Shown here piece by piece: positions 34,059-44,300 of a DNA stretch of 63,205 nt. Made by a program: the position numbers and the translations under genes. Within the stretch, counting starts at the first letter, position 1; each line of letters begins with the position of its first letter. The notes beneath the pieces were generated by a model. It was given only the letters and a program-made list of their open reading frames with translations, was not told the origin of the DNA and did not search any database. Origin of the DNA: Nitrospira sp. CR1.3. Lineage in GTDB: Bacteria > Nitrospirota > Nitrospiria > Nitrospirales > Nitrospiraceae. The stretch is taken from positions 1-63,205 of the forward strand of contig WIAH01000020.1 in NCBI GenBank assembly GCA_014055525.1. Direction: 5' to 3'.

Positions 34059-36074
34059 TCAAAAAAAGGCCTGTACGGCGAACAGCACGTCGTTATCCTG
34101 ATCGCGGTGGCGATACTCCAATCGCAGCGCCCAATTTTGGGCGAGAGTGAATCGTTGCCCCACGAACCAGCGCACGTCATCGGACTTGTCGCCAAGCACG
34201 TACTTGTAGTAGCTGCCCGACGCCATGAGCTTCCACCGCTCCGCAAGATCGACCAATACTCCCGCCGTACCGCCGCCCCCGGCTCGATGGTATTCTTCAT
34301 ATGCTCGACTGTAGTTCGCATCGACCTCGGCAAAGGCAAAAAACACTTCCCGGTTGAGCCAGCGCGATTCCAGCGCTGCGCCGATTCCTCCGTTCAAGAC
34401 TCCGTTGCTGCAGAGCTGGCACCCGTTGAACTTGATCGTATTCATGCCGACGTTGATTTTCCACGAAGGAACATGAAACACGGAATCGATCGGTGAAAGA
34501 GAGACAATATCGACCAGGGTCGCGCGCTCGATTCTTGCCTGATCGGCGCGGTTGTAGTACCGGGCAGTCACTGAAGCGATTTCGATTTGGGCATCCGGCG
34601 TGTAGCCCGGCTCCGGATCGAGCAAATCGTGATACCCGGCCCGTACCGAGACTTCCTCGAAGGTGTCGTTATTCCGCCAGCCGATGCCAAGAGACGCTCG
34701 GGAGGTCCTATGCCCCAGTTCGGGCTGTTTCGTGAACGGAACGACCGGAAACTCCGGCGACGGGATGCGAAGCAGACTTCTGGCAGCCAGGACCTGCCGG
34801 TTTCGTTCCTTCATGTCGGGGGATGGAGAATCGGTCGTATCGATCTTGTACCGGAGATAGTCTGAGGCGAGGTCCAGGAGGAACGCTTGCTTCGCCGCGG
34901 GCAGGCGAACGAAGGACGGGTCGCTCGCCTCACGCGGGTCGCGGGCCAACCGTTGCGCCAGGGCTCGTTCATCGGGCGGGAGCGATTCGCGTTTTCGCCT
35001 GACTACGTTGCTGCGGGAGGGCCGGTACGTCACGCGGCTGATCCGGCCCGGCTTGGACGCGATGAGGCGGACGGTATCGGCTGGAACCGTCCAGAGATGG
35101 AATTCGTCGGTCAGGTGTAGAGCCGGATCGGCATAGTCCAGAAGCGAAAGGAGATGGTACGAGCAGTTCTCCTTGAGGAAAAAATAGTCGAAATAGGCGT
35201 TCCCCATCTCCCATGCGTGCTCCAACAGTCGGCGGACCTGCGCTTCCGAGAAGTTCAACCGATATTCCCATATGTCGCGATTCTCGATATCCCGATATTC
35301 CCGGACCTTCAGATAGTAGGGCGGGGTCATGTAGTAGCCCTTGAAACCTCCGAAGAGTCCCTTGATGGGATAGGCCCAACCGGCATCTGGCGGAACTTCA
35401 GCCGCATAATTGATCGTGTACGCGAGGATTCTGGTCTGGTCCGTCTGCCCCCTCTGGTCCACACGAAGGAACGTGTGGCCGAACGAGGAGGCGGGATTGT
35501 TCAAGAAGGCTGAGGCGAAGATCAGGGTGACGGACTGAGGATTGAGTTCGGCGAACCATTCATCAAACCGGCCGCATGGCTCGGGAGGCAAGCGCCGGTC
35601 GTCGAACGCCAGCTTCTCTTTCAGCCAATGATAGCGGGCGACAAACGCGCATTGCGCCGGCTGCTTCGACCGTCCGACGGGGTCCGCTGAAAAAAATTGG
35701 CGCAACGTTGATTCCAGCTCAGCCTGCGGATCGGTCTTTCCACTCGCGGCCAGAAAGAACCCCGGGTCGTCCTGTTCGCTTGTGTATCCGGCGAATATGT
35801 TGGGACGATAGTGCAGGAGAAGATGCCACTCGCGTTCGTCGGCGAGCCGGGACGAGATCGCAACTCCAAGAAGCTCATCCAAATATGCTTGATCGGGAAG
35901 TTCCGCCGCGCCGAGAGGACCGGGCGGCGAAACAAGAAAAAAGAAGAGCGAGAGCGCCCGGCAGGAACAACGCAACGACGAGAAGGGCCCCTGGGCGGGA
36001 GCCCTCCAGGTCTGTGCTGGACGATTACTTGGACGCGAGTCGCGCCGGCGCGGGATGCGAAGGTGCGGCCTCAT
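34059..36074 (-). CDS. DUF4105-domain periplasmic/outer-membrane protein
   Basis: The 671-residue protein has a hydrophobic export segment near residues 38-57 (ALSLFFFLVSPPGPLGAAE). The DUF4105 domain spans about 90-420: VTLIFASAFLNNPASSFGHT, ILAYTINYAAEVP, GLFGGFKGYYMTPPYYLKVR and FLKENCSYHLLSLLDYADP with a conserved Cys-X2-His-type site. The C-terminal 200 residues look like a beta barrel, ending in FAVQAFF. DUF4105 is related to cysteine-peptidase-like domains. The first 50 bases overlap the DUF3015 gene; the true start is uncertain and probably lies inside the frame. Confidence 0.75.
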   Translation of the reverse strand: MRPHLRIPRRRDSRPSNRPAQTWRAPAQGPFSSLRCSCRALSLFFFLVSPPGPLGAAELPDQAYLDELLGVAISSRLADEREWHLLLHYRPNIFAGYTSEQDDPGFFLAASGKTDPQAELESTLRQFFSADPVGRSKQPAQCAFVARYHWLKEKLAFDDRRLPPEPCGRFDEWFAELNPQSVTLIFASAFLNNPASSFGHTFLRVDQRGQTDQTRILAYTINYAAEVPPDAGWAYPIKGLFGGFKGYYMTPPYYLKVREYRDIENRDIWEYRLNFSEAQVRRLLEHAWEMGNAYFDYFFLKENCSYHLLSLLDYADPALHLTDEFHLWTVPADTVRLIASKPGRISRVTYRPSRSNVVRRKRESLPPDERALAQRLARDPREASDPSFVRLPAAKQAFLLDLASDYLRYKIDTTDSPSPDMKERNRQVLAARSLLRIPSPEFPVVPFTKQPELGHRTSRASLGIGWRNNDTFEEVSVRAGYHDLLDPEPGYTPDAQIEIASVTARYYNRADQARIERATLVDIVSLSPIDSVFHVPSWKINVGMNTIKFNGCQLCSNGVLNGGIGAALESRWLNREVFFAFAEVDANYSRAYEEYHRAGGGGTAGVLVDLAERWKLMASGSYYKYVLGDKSDDVRWFVGQRFTLAQNWALRLEYRHRDQDNDVLFAVQAFF

Positions 36075-36546
36075 TCAGAGCTTTTACCATGGCAACGGGA
36101 GAGGCTTCACCAGCATTTACCAGCGTCTGGTACCGCTCTTGAGTCACGGCGAAGAATTCGGCCTGACGGTCTTCCGGCACTCCCATGAGGACGGCCATCG
36201 ATGCCAAGTGCTCGCCGCCACCCTGGGCCATTTCCTGGGAGAGATTCTCGAAGTTCAGGCTGGCGAACATGTTCATCTTCTCCTCCGCCCAAACCTTGCC
36301 GTTGTTTTTGCAGCCGAAGATTCCGGTCGTGATGCCGAAGGCCTGCCAGGGGAGAATGGTATTGTTCGTCGTCGAAATGAGGAGTTGAGCCCCGACGGTG
36401 TTCGTATCCACTTTGGAATCCTGCCACGCGACTTTCCCCAAGCCGCAACCGGGCCCGAGATCCGAAACTCCGCTCGCGAGAGCCGCCCCTGACTGCGTTG
36501 CACAGATGATCATCATCGCCGAAATGGCCAGACATACAGTGCGCAT
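36025..36546 (-). CDS. DUF3015-family exported protein 1
   Basis: The 173-residue product has a signal peptide (VCLAISAMMIICATQSGAALA) and the DUF3015 pattern: DLGPGCGLGKVAWQDSK, ISTTNNTILPWQAFGITTGI, FGCKNNGKV and ENLSQEMAQGGGEHLASMA. Two cysteines probably pair. The family function is unknown. The 3' end overlaps the DUF4105 gene and a paralogue lies 160 bases upstream, so the three may act together in the envelope. Confidence 0.82.
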   Translation of the reverse strand: MRTVCLAISAMMIICATQSGAALASGVSDLGPGCGLGKVAWQDSKVDTNTVGAQLLISTTNNTILPWQAFGITTGIFGCKNNGKVWAEEKMNMFASLNFENLSQEMAQGGGEHLASMAVLMGVPEDRQAEFFAVTQERYQTLVNAGEASPVAMVKALNEAAPSHPAPARLASK

Positions 36547-36705
36547 GGAATCCCTCCCTCGTTAGTCAATGAATATGATGCCGCCGCAATAGGATCAGAT
36601 TAATCTATACAACGGCCGGCCGCTCGTGACCAGAGAAACTCTATCTCGCGTAAAACTTCCGTCGAACCGGTTCACGAGATCTTGCGCTACGTTTTCACAC
36701 GCAAC

Positions 36706-37197
36706 TCATTGACGCCCCGCCATTCCTTCGTACAGGGCTTCCTGAATCGCGATGGGCGCCTTCTCGCCTGCATCGACGAATGCCACATACCGGGCTTGCA
36801 CCATCGCAAAGAATTCCGCCTGGAATTGCGCGGGAATGTGCATGAGCGTCGCCAACGATGTGAGGTGCTCGCCGCCTCCACGGGCCATGTCCTGCGCCAG
36901 GCTCGCGTAATTGACCTCGATGAAGAGGCTGGCTTTCTGGCTGTCCCATACGGTGCCGTCATTGCTGCAGCCGGAGGTGCCGGAGGTGATGGCGAATGTG
37001 TAACTCCCGGTCACATTGGTTGAAGCCATGAACATCTGCGGCGCTATCTGCTTCTGACCCTTCCAATCCCCCCACAGCTTCTTTCCCAATCCGCAACCCG
37101 GACCTGTGTCCGGGTTGCTGAGGGCGGAAGCGACCGCGGCCTGTAACAGGCTTGCGATCGCCAGAACGATCATCGCGCTTTTCAGTAATATCTTCAC
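36706..37197 (-). CDS. DUF3015-family exported protein 2
   Basis: A 163-residue paralogue of the previous protein. It starts at a GTG with AAGGAGG seven bases upstream. Signal peptide SAMIVLAIASLLQAAVASA is followed by DTGPGCGLGKKLWGDWKGQK, MFMASTNVTGSYTFAITSGT, SGCSNDGTV and ASLAQDMARGGGEHLTSLAT. The two paralogues differ widely in sequence, so the duplication is old. The reading frame is open up to 37548, but that extension lies over the phosphodiesterase gene and is not coding. Confidence 0.85.
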   Translation of the reverse strand: MKILLKSAMIVLAIASLLQAAVASALSNPDTGPGCGLGKKLWGDWKGQKQIAPQMFMASTNVTGSYTFAITSGTSGCSNDGTVWDSQKASLFIEVNYASLAQDMARGGGEHLTSLATLMHIPAQFQAEFFAMVQARYVAFVDAGEKAPIAIQEALYEGMAGRQ

Positions 37198-37294
37198 GTG
37201 ACTGCCTCCTTGGCTCAGCATGGCAAGCGAGAGAAACTCCCCACTCCTCGGATATATAGCGGATTTTGTCGCGCGAGACGATGGGAATCTTGCG

Positions 37295-37801
37295 TCAACT
37301 GCGCCGGGAGATTTCTGCGCGGTCGGACATCGAGATGAGCCGCGGTCTCCGCGTCTTGTTTCGAATGAAGAGCATGCCGAGCGACCGCGGCAGCTTGAAT
37401 CGCTTCGGACCGGCAGAGCCGGGATTGAGCAACAGCATGTTCCCGATCCATCCGATCTTGGGCTGGTGAGTGTGGCCGAAAATGCAGACGTCCGGCTGTT
37501 CGCGATCCAAAAAGGCTTGCGCTGCCTTTGTGATCTTCCCGCCCTCATAGACTATGTGCCGGACGGCGATTCGGCATCCTTCCAACTCGATCACGGTCTC
37601 GAAGGGAAAGCTGTTCGACTGGCCGTCATCGATGTTGCCAGACACCGCAATCACCGGCGCGATGTCTTCCAGCCGTTCGATTACGGACCCATCGCCGATG
37701 TCGCCGGCATGGATGATGCGATCGACTCCTCTGAAATGTCCGAGTAGCGCCGGATCAAACAGGCCGTGCGTGTCGGAGATGACGCCGATTCGCATACCCA
37801 T
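37295..37801 (-). CDS. YfcE/MJ0936-type metallophosphodiesterase
   Basis: The 168-residue protein has all metal-binding motifs of the calcineurin-like phosphoesterase fold: VISDTHG (Asp-X-His), HAGDIGD, AVSGNID (Asn), VRHIV and FGHTHQP. Members hydrolyse phosphodiesters with Mn. The NPGSAGPKRFK sequence near the end is typical. It ends 97 bases before the DUF3015 gene and begins 16 bases after the M48 gene on the same strand. Substrate unknown. Confidence 0.88.
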   Translation of the reverse strand: MGMRIGVISDTHGLFDPALLGHFRGVDRIIHAGDIGDGSVIERLEDIAPVIAVSGNIDDGQSNSFPFETVIELEGCRIAVRHIVYEGGKITKAAQAFLDREQPDVCIFGHTHQPKIGWIGNMLLLNPGSAGPKRFKLPRSLGMLFIRNKTRRPRLISMSDRAEISRRS

Positions 37802-37817
37802 ATCTATCCTGCCTCCG

Positions 37818-38936
37818 TCACGAACCGGCCAATGAATCTTGCACGGCTTTCCAATCGAATGTGAAAGGTTCGAGCGTTTGTTTGGGCAGCGCCGCCACCT
37901 CCGCTTTCAGACGCGCAGCGCGGGCCGCGCTCATCGGATGGGTTGAAAGGATTTCGATCGGCTCTTTCTGTTGTTCCGACAAACGTTCGAAGAAACGAAT
38001 CATGCCGTGGGAATCGATGTTCGCTCGATGGAGCAACTGAACGCCTGTCACATCGGCCTCCGTTTCCTGTTCGCGGCCGAATCTCAAGGTCAGTAATTCC
38101 ACGCCGACCTGTTTCGTCAGGCCGATCAAGCCCTGCTGGTCCCCCAGGACGATCGACAGCGCTGCGACCAATCCGAGCTGCTTTACGATCCGTTCAAGTC
38201 CGTGACGCTGCAGGACGTGATTCAATTCGTGACTGAGCACGCCCGCAACCTCTTCTCCGTTCTCGGCCTTCTTCATGAGACCCGTGAAGACCACGACGTA
38301 TCCACCGGGCAAGGCGAAAGCATTGACTACGTCGCTTCTCACGACGGTCACTTGAAACTCGTACGGATCATCGGAAATGCGCTCGGTCAGCCGACGGGTC
38401 ATTTCACTGACCGCCGCCACCGCCTGTCCCTCTTTGACCACTGTCTGTTGGGCGAGAAAATCCCGATACGCCGCTTCACCGAGTTTTTTCTCCCATTCGA
38501 TTGGGATGCGGCTGACTGCCAGATCGACGAGAACATTTGAACCGAACCACATGAACAGAGCAAGCGCCGCGACAAGGCTTCCCGCCGCAATCCAGGCCAT
38601 CCGGCGCCTTCTCCGAATCTTTCGAACCTTGGACGCCGCCTCTTCCAGTTCGCCGGTGAGATCCTTCGGCGCCGTTTCTCGAAACGACCGGATGATCTCC
38701 GGATCTTTCAGAAACAGTGTCCGTCTGTCCGAATCGGCGCTCCACTGCACCACGAGCTGATCATGATGGAGCCCGCCTGACGAAACAGAAAGGTTGCTGA
38801 ACGGAATTAAACCATCGTCTGGCTCCGACGGCTGGCTTTCAAGCCGGACTCTCATGCCGGATGGGGTGATCTCCACGTGGCAGGGCGAACCGGTGACGGG
38901 GAATTGGGAGCCGAAGCAGAGAGCGTTCGGAGTCAT
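37818..38936 (-). CDS. M48-family zinc metallopeptidase, membrane anchored
   Basis: The 372-residue protein has an N-terminal soluble part (residues 1-130), a transmembrane segment (RRMAWIAAGSLVAALALFMW) and a peptidase domain with the zinc motif LSHELNHVLQRH and the third ligand in EQETEADVTG. SDVVNAFALPGGYVVVFTGL is the substrate-binding strand typical of BepA/YcaL-like M48 enzymes. They degrade misassembled outer-membrane proteins. The N-terminal domain before the membrane segment is unusual. I use the ATG at 38936; no good ribosome binding site is visible. Confidence 0.87.
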   Translation of the reverse strand: MTPNALCFGSQFPVTGSPCHVEITPSGMRVRLESQPSEPDDGLIPFSNLSVSSGGLHHDQLVVQWSADSDRRTLFLKDPEIIRSFRETAPKDLTGELEEAASKVRKIRRRRRMAWIAAGSLVAALALFMWFGSNVLVDLAVSRIPIEWEKKLGEAAYRDFLAQQTVVKEGQAVAAVSEMTRRLTERISDDPYEFQVTVVRSDVVNAFALPGGYVVVFTGLMKKAENGEEVAGVLSHELNHVLQRHGLERIVKQLGLVAALSIVLGDQQGLIGLTKQVGVELLTLRFGREQETEADVTGVQLLHRANIDSHGMIRFFERLSEQQKEPIEILSTHPMSAARAARLKAEVAALPKQTLEPFTFDWKAVQDSLAGS

Positions 38937-39025
38937 AAGGTGTAAGTGTGGTAAGGAGGGATAGCGGGGCAAAGGATTGAAACCATATGAAAATTATCCC
39001 GCTACTCCCTTGTCCCTTTACCCCG

Positions 39026-39709
39026 TTATTCTGAAACGGGGATAAACTGTCTGATCCAATTGCCGAATCCGCCGGGGTTGCGGCTCTGAATGTAGACGAC
39101 GCCCGGTCCATGAAACCGACAGACGAACCCTTCGCCGGAGGTGAAACTTGCCACCCAGCCGGAAGCGGCCCGTTCGATATGGTAAGAGGTGGTCGCGGAC
39201 CAGGCGACGAGATGGCTGTTGTCGACGATATATTCCTGGTCGGGCCTCAGCTCGATCTTATGAATCGCCCCGAAGCTGTTCAGGATCAGAGGCCCTTTCC
39301 CGCTGATCTTGAGGATAAAGAATCCTTCACCGCCCAGCAGGCCACGGCTGAGACTTTGCATTTGGCTTTCAATCTTCACGGTGTCCGCCCCCGCGAGGAA
39401 CCCGTCCTTCTGCACCATGTATTCGTTGAGGCCGTCGAGCTCCATGATGACGATTTCCCCCGGAACCGTCGGCGCCAGCAGTACTTCTCCGGGACCTCGA
39501 GCGGCCTTCAGCGTTTGGAAGAAGAACTTCTCTCCGGTCAGCAACTTGCGGGACAGGGCCCCCAAGAATCCGCCTTCCATCTTGCTCTCGATGTCGATCG
39601 TCGGCGACGAGGCCACCATTGCGCCGGATTCGGCTTTGATATTCTCACCCGCCTCCAGTTCAACACGGACCATCGGAAACGCCCCCGGGTACAGAACTTC
39701 GCTTTTCAT
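39026..39709 (-). CDS. AIM24/TIGR00266-family protein
   Basis: This 227-residue protein shows the beta-rich AIM24 fold: VRVELEAGENIKAESGAMVA, IDIESKMEGGFLGALSRKLL, GEVLLAPTVPGEIVIMEL, LSRGLLGGEGFFILKISGKG and VVYIQSRN near the end. The family is widespread and its role is unclear; some members relate to membrane or mitochondrial organisation. AAAGGAG lies nine bases before the ATG. It has no signal peptide. Confidence 0.88.
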   Translation of the reverse strand: MKSEVLYPGAFPMVRVELEAGENIKAESGAMVASSPTIDIESKMEGGFLGALSRKLLTGEKFFFQTLKAARGPGEVLLAPTVPGEIVIMELDGLNEYMVQKDGFLAGADTVKIESQMQSLSRGLLGGEGFFILKISGKGPLILNSFGAIHKIELRPDQEYIVDNSHLVAWSATTSYHIERAASGWVASFTSGEGFVCRFHGPGVVYIQSRNPGGFGNWIRQFIPVSE

Positions 39710-39740
39710 TCCACGGTCTCCTTTGCTCCTTCAACTCCTC

Positions 39741-41222
39741 TCACTTCGCTACCCAGCCGTACAGACGCCGGCTCGGTTCCGGTCCTTCTTCTAAATAGCT
39801 CATCCTCATCCGTCCCAGATAGTCTTGCGGGACCGCGTGCCTGGTCGCGGCGACATCCACGCCGAAGACTCGTGCCGCATTCAATCCGAAGATCTTCGCC
39901 TTCACGTCTCGGGTCAACGGTTGGTATCGGTACTTCTCAGCGAGTTGGTCGGGTACTTGGAACCGCCGGAACGCCTCGATCTGCCATTGCGGGGTTCCGT
40001 ACCAGATCGAATCCGTTCCCCAGAGCACGTGATCGACGCCGAATGCCTCGATGATCTGCCCGATGAGATGGGCGCAGACCAATGGATGGGCCGTGACCAG
40101 TTGAGCAAAGGTCGAGCCAAGTTCCATGTAAATATTGGACAACTTCGGCTCCTTCCGTTTCATCCGGCAGAATTCGGTCGTCCACGGAATCTCGCCGGTC
40201 GCGGCGAAGACCTCCTCGATCGAAGAAGAGGTCTTGAACCCCGAGTGATATACCAGAAAATCGATGTCCGGAAAGTCCTTGGCGGCGTTGATGAGATCCT
40301 TCGGATGGTTGTACTCAGGCACCGGACCAAGCGGCAGTCCCTTATGGACACATATCCGTTTGATGTTGAGCTTTCTCGCCTGCTCCAACATCGGGTAGGC
40401 AACCTTCTCGTCGTTCATCCACCAGCCCCGCTCGAATCCTTTTGGACATGAACCGGTGTAGCACTTCCAGGCATCAATCTTCAGCGACTCCGCCTGCATG
40501 GCCATGAATTCCAGGTCAGCCGAACCGAGCTGCGGCGTGGCCAGTCCATGCGCCAGCATCCGCTGAGAGCCGGCCAGGCGATTAATCTCGTCCCGGATAT
40601 GCGCCATCTCGTACGGCGGCACAACTGCCTCCTGCGGATAGGGGCCGGGCGGTGTGCTGATCAACCCGATCGAGGTCTCGCTGTCCAAAAACACTTCCTT
40701 GACAAAATTCTGCCATGAAAGGTCGTCGATGGTGCCTCGATCGCCCGCAAGGTCTGGGTTGAGTCCGGTTTCTCGTATCCGCCGCCTCAGCGAAAGCAAG
40801 GCTTGCTTGGAGACGGCTCCTGTCCGCTTCTCTTCAGCGCCTGTGGAGTCATACTGCGAACCGACATAATGAGTCTGGACGTCAAAGATAAAGAACGGCT
40901 CGCCTTGCTGTGCGGCGAAGGCCGATGTCTCGAAGAGCTCCTCGTTGAAGATTTGAAAAAAGCGGCCGAAGACCGAGTTCATGGCGAGCAAGGACGCAGC
41001 CATGCCTCCGGAGGTGCGCAGAAAATCACGTCGTGACAATCCCAGGCGCTTGGCCGTTTGCTGAGTCAGGCGGGCCGTCTCGTGGTCGACAAGGACTTGA
41101 TCGGTGGTCTGGTGGAGTGGGATGAATTCTTCGTTGGAGACGTTACGAGTAGGAACCGGGCTTGGGGAAACGAATCCCTGTTTGAACCAGCCGAACCAAT
41201 CGGATCCACAGCGCTGCGGCAT
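39741..41222 (-). CDS. Tat-exported amidohydrolase-2-family protein
   Basis: The 493-residue protein has a twin-arginine signal SRRDFLRTSGGMAAS that begins about 60 residues in, after an unusual charged N-terminal region. The amidohydrolase-2 domain begins at FIFDVQTHYVG, where the usual first His of Asp-X-His-X-His is Gln. Other metal ligands are present: CVHKG, FLVYHSG and WGTDSIWYG. It lacks obvious partners. The start has GGAGGAGG about six bases upstream. The 31-base gap to AIM24 suggests an operon. Substrate unknown. Confidence 0.8.
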   Translation of the reverse strand: MPQRCGSDWFGWFKQGFVSPSPVPTRNVSNEEFIPLHQTTDQVLVDHETARLTQQTAKRLGLSRRDFLRTSGGMAASLLAMNSVFGRFFQIFNEELFETSAFAAQQGEPFFIFDVQTHYVGSQYDSTGAEEKRTGAVSKQALLSLRRRIRETGLNPDLAGDRGTIDDLSWQNFVKEVFLDSETSIGLISTPPGPYPQEAVVPPYEMAHIRDEINRLAGSQRMLAHGLATPQLGSADLEFMAMQAESLKIDAWKCYTGSCPKGFERGWWMNDEKVAYPMLEQARKLNIKRICVHKGLPLGPVPEYNHPKDLINAAKDFPDIDFLVYHSGFKTSSSIEEVFAATGEIPWTTEFCRMKRKEPKLSNIYMELGSTFAQLVTAHPLVCAHLIGQIIEAFGVDHVLWGTDSIWYGTPQWQIEAFRRFQVPDQLAEKYRYQPLTRDVKAKIFGLNAARVFGVDVAATRHAVPQDYLGRMRMSYLEEGPEPSRRLYGWVAK

Positions 41223-41381
41223 GGCGTCCCTCCTCCGAAGGAATTGATGCCATCCGATTCTGTGGAATGTGGAAGATGGTGTCAAGCGACGAGCGAGGCC
41301 GGAAGCAGGAACCAAGCAGGGACAAGTGCTTGTCACAGCCCGGTCCTGGACAGTCGAGATGGGGTGAGAAAAAGATTTCGA

Positions 41382-44300
41382 CTACTTCGATCCGCGTTTG
41401 GATTCGGCGGCGGCTGATTGCACAGAAGGAATCGCAACAACGACATCAAGGTGACGGTCGCCTTCTTGATCTTTCCCGTCGCGCCCGACACTGTACAACA
41501 AGCGTTTTGGCTGGTTGACCAGCATGGGGAGGCCAGTAAAGGGATCGTAGTAGGCTTGTCCGGCCTTGGCAAGACGCCCGAGTACGTCTCCGTCAGAAGG
41601 CCCGCGACGCACCCAGACCTGCAAACTGGCGAGGCGTAATTGTGCATCGGTCTCCACCATCCTGCCGACGTAGGGATCCCACGAAGGAAGCGGCTCAATA
41701 CCGATCACATGCTCGATGGGGTTTGCCCAGTAGTCGAAGAGATTCGACGCCGAAGTCCGCAGGAACTGAGACGCTTTGGGCAGGTTGACATAGCGCCCTT
41801 CCGCAACCGCCTTATTCGCCGCGTCATAGTACTCTGCGTAGGCGTTCGCGCGACGCTGGACGGGAAGCGGCATTGCCGCGGCCACCGAAACGTGAAATGG
41901 GCGTTCTTCCGTCCGATCCTTCTTAAGGTCCGCGGCCACGTTGCCGGTGGCCCAGATGAAGTGGCTCTGCATCGGCCACCGAACTGACAATTCCAGCTGA
42001 TCGAGCGGGCGAACAACCTTGGCAAGCCGATTGATGGTCGCTGAGTCTGTTTCGGGCCGCATCAAGAGTGCGGAGGTCAACGCGACGTCATCTTGTACCG
42101 CTGTGGCGGCCATCATCTTGACCATCAGCGTCTTGGACTGTCCGAGCGCCGATCTCCAGGCTTCCATATCCTTTTCGAGCCGGTTGATTCCGACTGCAGT
42201 ATCCTGATTGAATCCGTCAAGGAGAAATAGTCGATGGGTCAACAGAATATGAGGACAGTTGGGACTGAGAATCTGCCCGAATCCCCAATCATCAAATGAC
42301 ATAGGCATCCACTGCTGATACCGTGCCAGCGACGTCGCTTCCTGAGCCACGAGAGACCGAACCGTCTCCGGTTGCCCTTTGAGTTGGGTTAACGGATCAG
42401 CTCCTTTGAACCAACCATCGATGACATTGGACGAAGCCCCCGTCCCGGAGCCGCCCTTCGCTTCTTGCCCCAACATGCAGGAACGTGAACTCGCGACATC
42501 ATGCTCTGTCACTTTACGCTCATATCCGGCTTGGAGTGGATCAGTCCCTGACGGAGCATCAAACCCCATCAGCAACAGGAACCCATTTTTCTTGGGGTCG
42601 GTAATCTGTCGTTGAGGACCTGACGTCAGACCCTGGTAATGTTGAGTCGGTGATTCCTCCATTACCATCCATACGATCGCGAGCATGCCGGCAGCGAGTG
42701 CTGCGGTGGCCAGTCCAAGAACGACCAGGCTGATGCACAAGAGCACGAAAGCCCTGGTCGTCGAGAAGCAGGATAGGATGAAGGAGGAGACTGCAAGACG
42801 CAGTCGCGCAAGGCGGGCTCTGAATCGTGAGGCCTGCTTCGGTGACGCGAAACGTTCCTTGGTCTGAATGGCTTGCCCTTGACCGGTCGAGCCGAAGAGA
42901 ACATCCACGGCGGAGGCCGCGGAAGAGCGCGCCGGTTCGTCGATGGTATAGAAAGTATCCGAAGGAGGCTCTTGCCATATCGGCGCCGGAGGAACCGGCT
43001 GATCAAGCGAGATAGAATCACTTGCTTGCGCCCATTCCGGCCTTGAATCCGGCGGTTTCGGCTCGATCAGCTCCGGCGCGACTTCTTGAGCGACAACGGC
43101 AGTCTCTGCCTCTGCCTCTGCCTCTTCCGCCCCTTTCGATTCCCACCCTCTCGACAGTTCGGAGACCGGTTCGACCTGTGTTTCACGCGCCGGCGAGGAC
43201 GGCGGCGCGACTTCAGGAGTTTCTGCTGACTCCTTTTCCCCTTTCCTCTTTCGGGCTGAGGGTCGATGTTGCTGCACTGCCGCTTCGCCGGTAGTCCAAT
43301 GAGCCGGTGGCTCTACCGTTGGAGACACTGATCCTCCCGCCTTGAGATCGACGGTAGGCGAACCAGGCAAAGTTGGTTGTCGCTCCTCCTGTTCCACCGG
43401 TGTTTCCGTTGGAGGAGAATAATCAAGATTGCCCATAGGTATGGGCTCGGCAACGGATTCGGGCGGTGATACGGCGAAGGTTTCTGCCGGCTCATGTTGT
43501 ACGTTCTCTACCACCGGTGACGAAGGAATCGCCGGCTCTTCGACTTCCGAGACAAGAACCGTCGGTGGCGACGGGAAAGATGGGGGGGCTTCCTCAAGAT
43601 CCGGTTGTGGAACGGACAAGAGAGGCTCTGCGACGGACTCGTGCATCGAGGGCTCGAATGCAGGCGGGACATCTAGAGGATGAGAGGATGAAGTTACGTC
43701 GGCAACCTCAATTGTATTGGTCTGTTGATCGACTTCTTCGGTTGCTTCGGCTTGCCCGGTCGTCACGACTGGAGGCTCTGGCTGCTCGCCCGAGCTGATT
43801 GGTTCGGTCCCATCTGCTTCTTTGACGACGACTGATGAACTGGGGGCGGTCGTGCCGACTGCAATCTTCCACGCCGAGTCAAAGATCGCGTTCCAGGAAA
43901 ACGATGTCGGCGACGAAGGTGCGGGGGCTGGCTCAGGTTCGGTCGCCGGTATCGGAGCTGCCTCCACCGGAATAGTTGAGGTTGACGCTTCAGGATGATG
44001 AACCGAATCTGTATCCGGCGACGGAATGGGCACAGATGCGGCCTCTGTCTCAACAATCTGAAGAGCGGGATCCGCTACATGTTCCCAGGGCATCCGCGAG
44101 GGTACAGAAGATGGCTCAACGGGAGCCGTTGCTTCCCACGAAATGTCAGCCGCCCGTTCCGCGCTTGACTCAGCTGGTTCAGATGAAATGAGGGGAGAAA
44201 CGGTCAATTCAACGATCGGTGCGCGCTGCTCTCGCAATTCGGCCGGTGTCGCTTCCGCAGCGGATTCTGCTTCTTGCAACAAGACACTGTCGATTGACAC

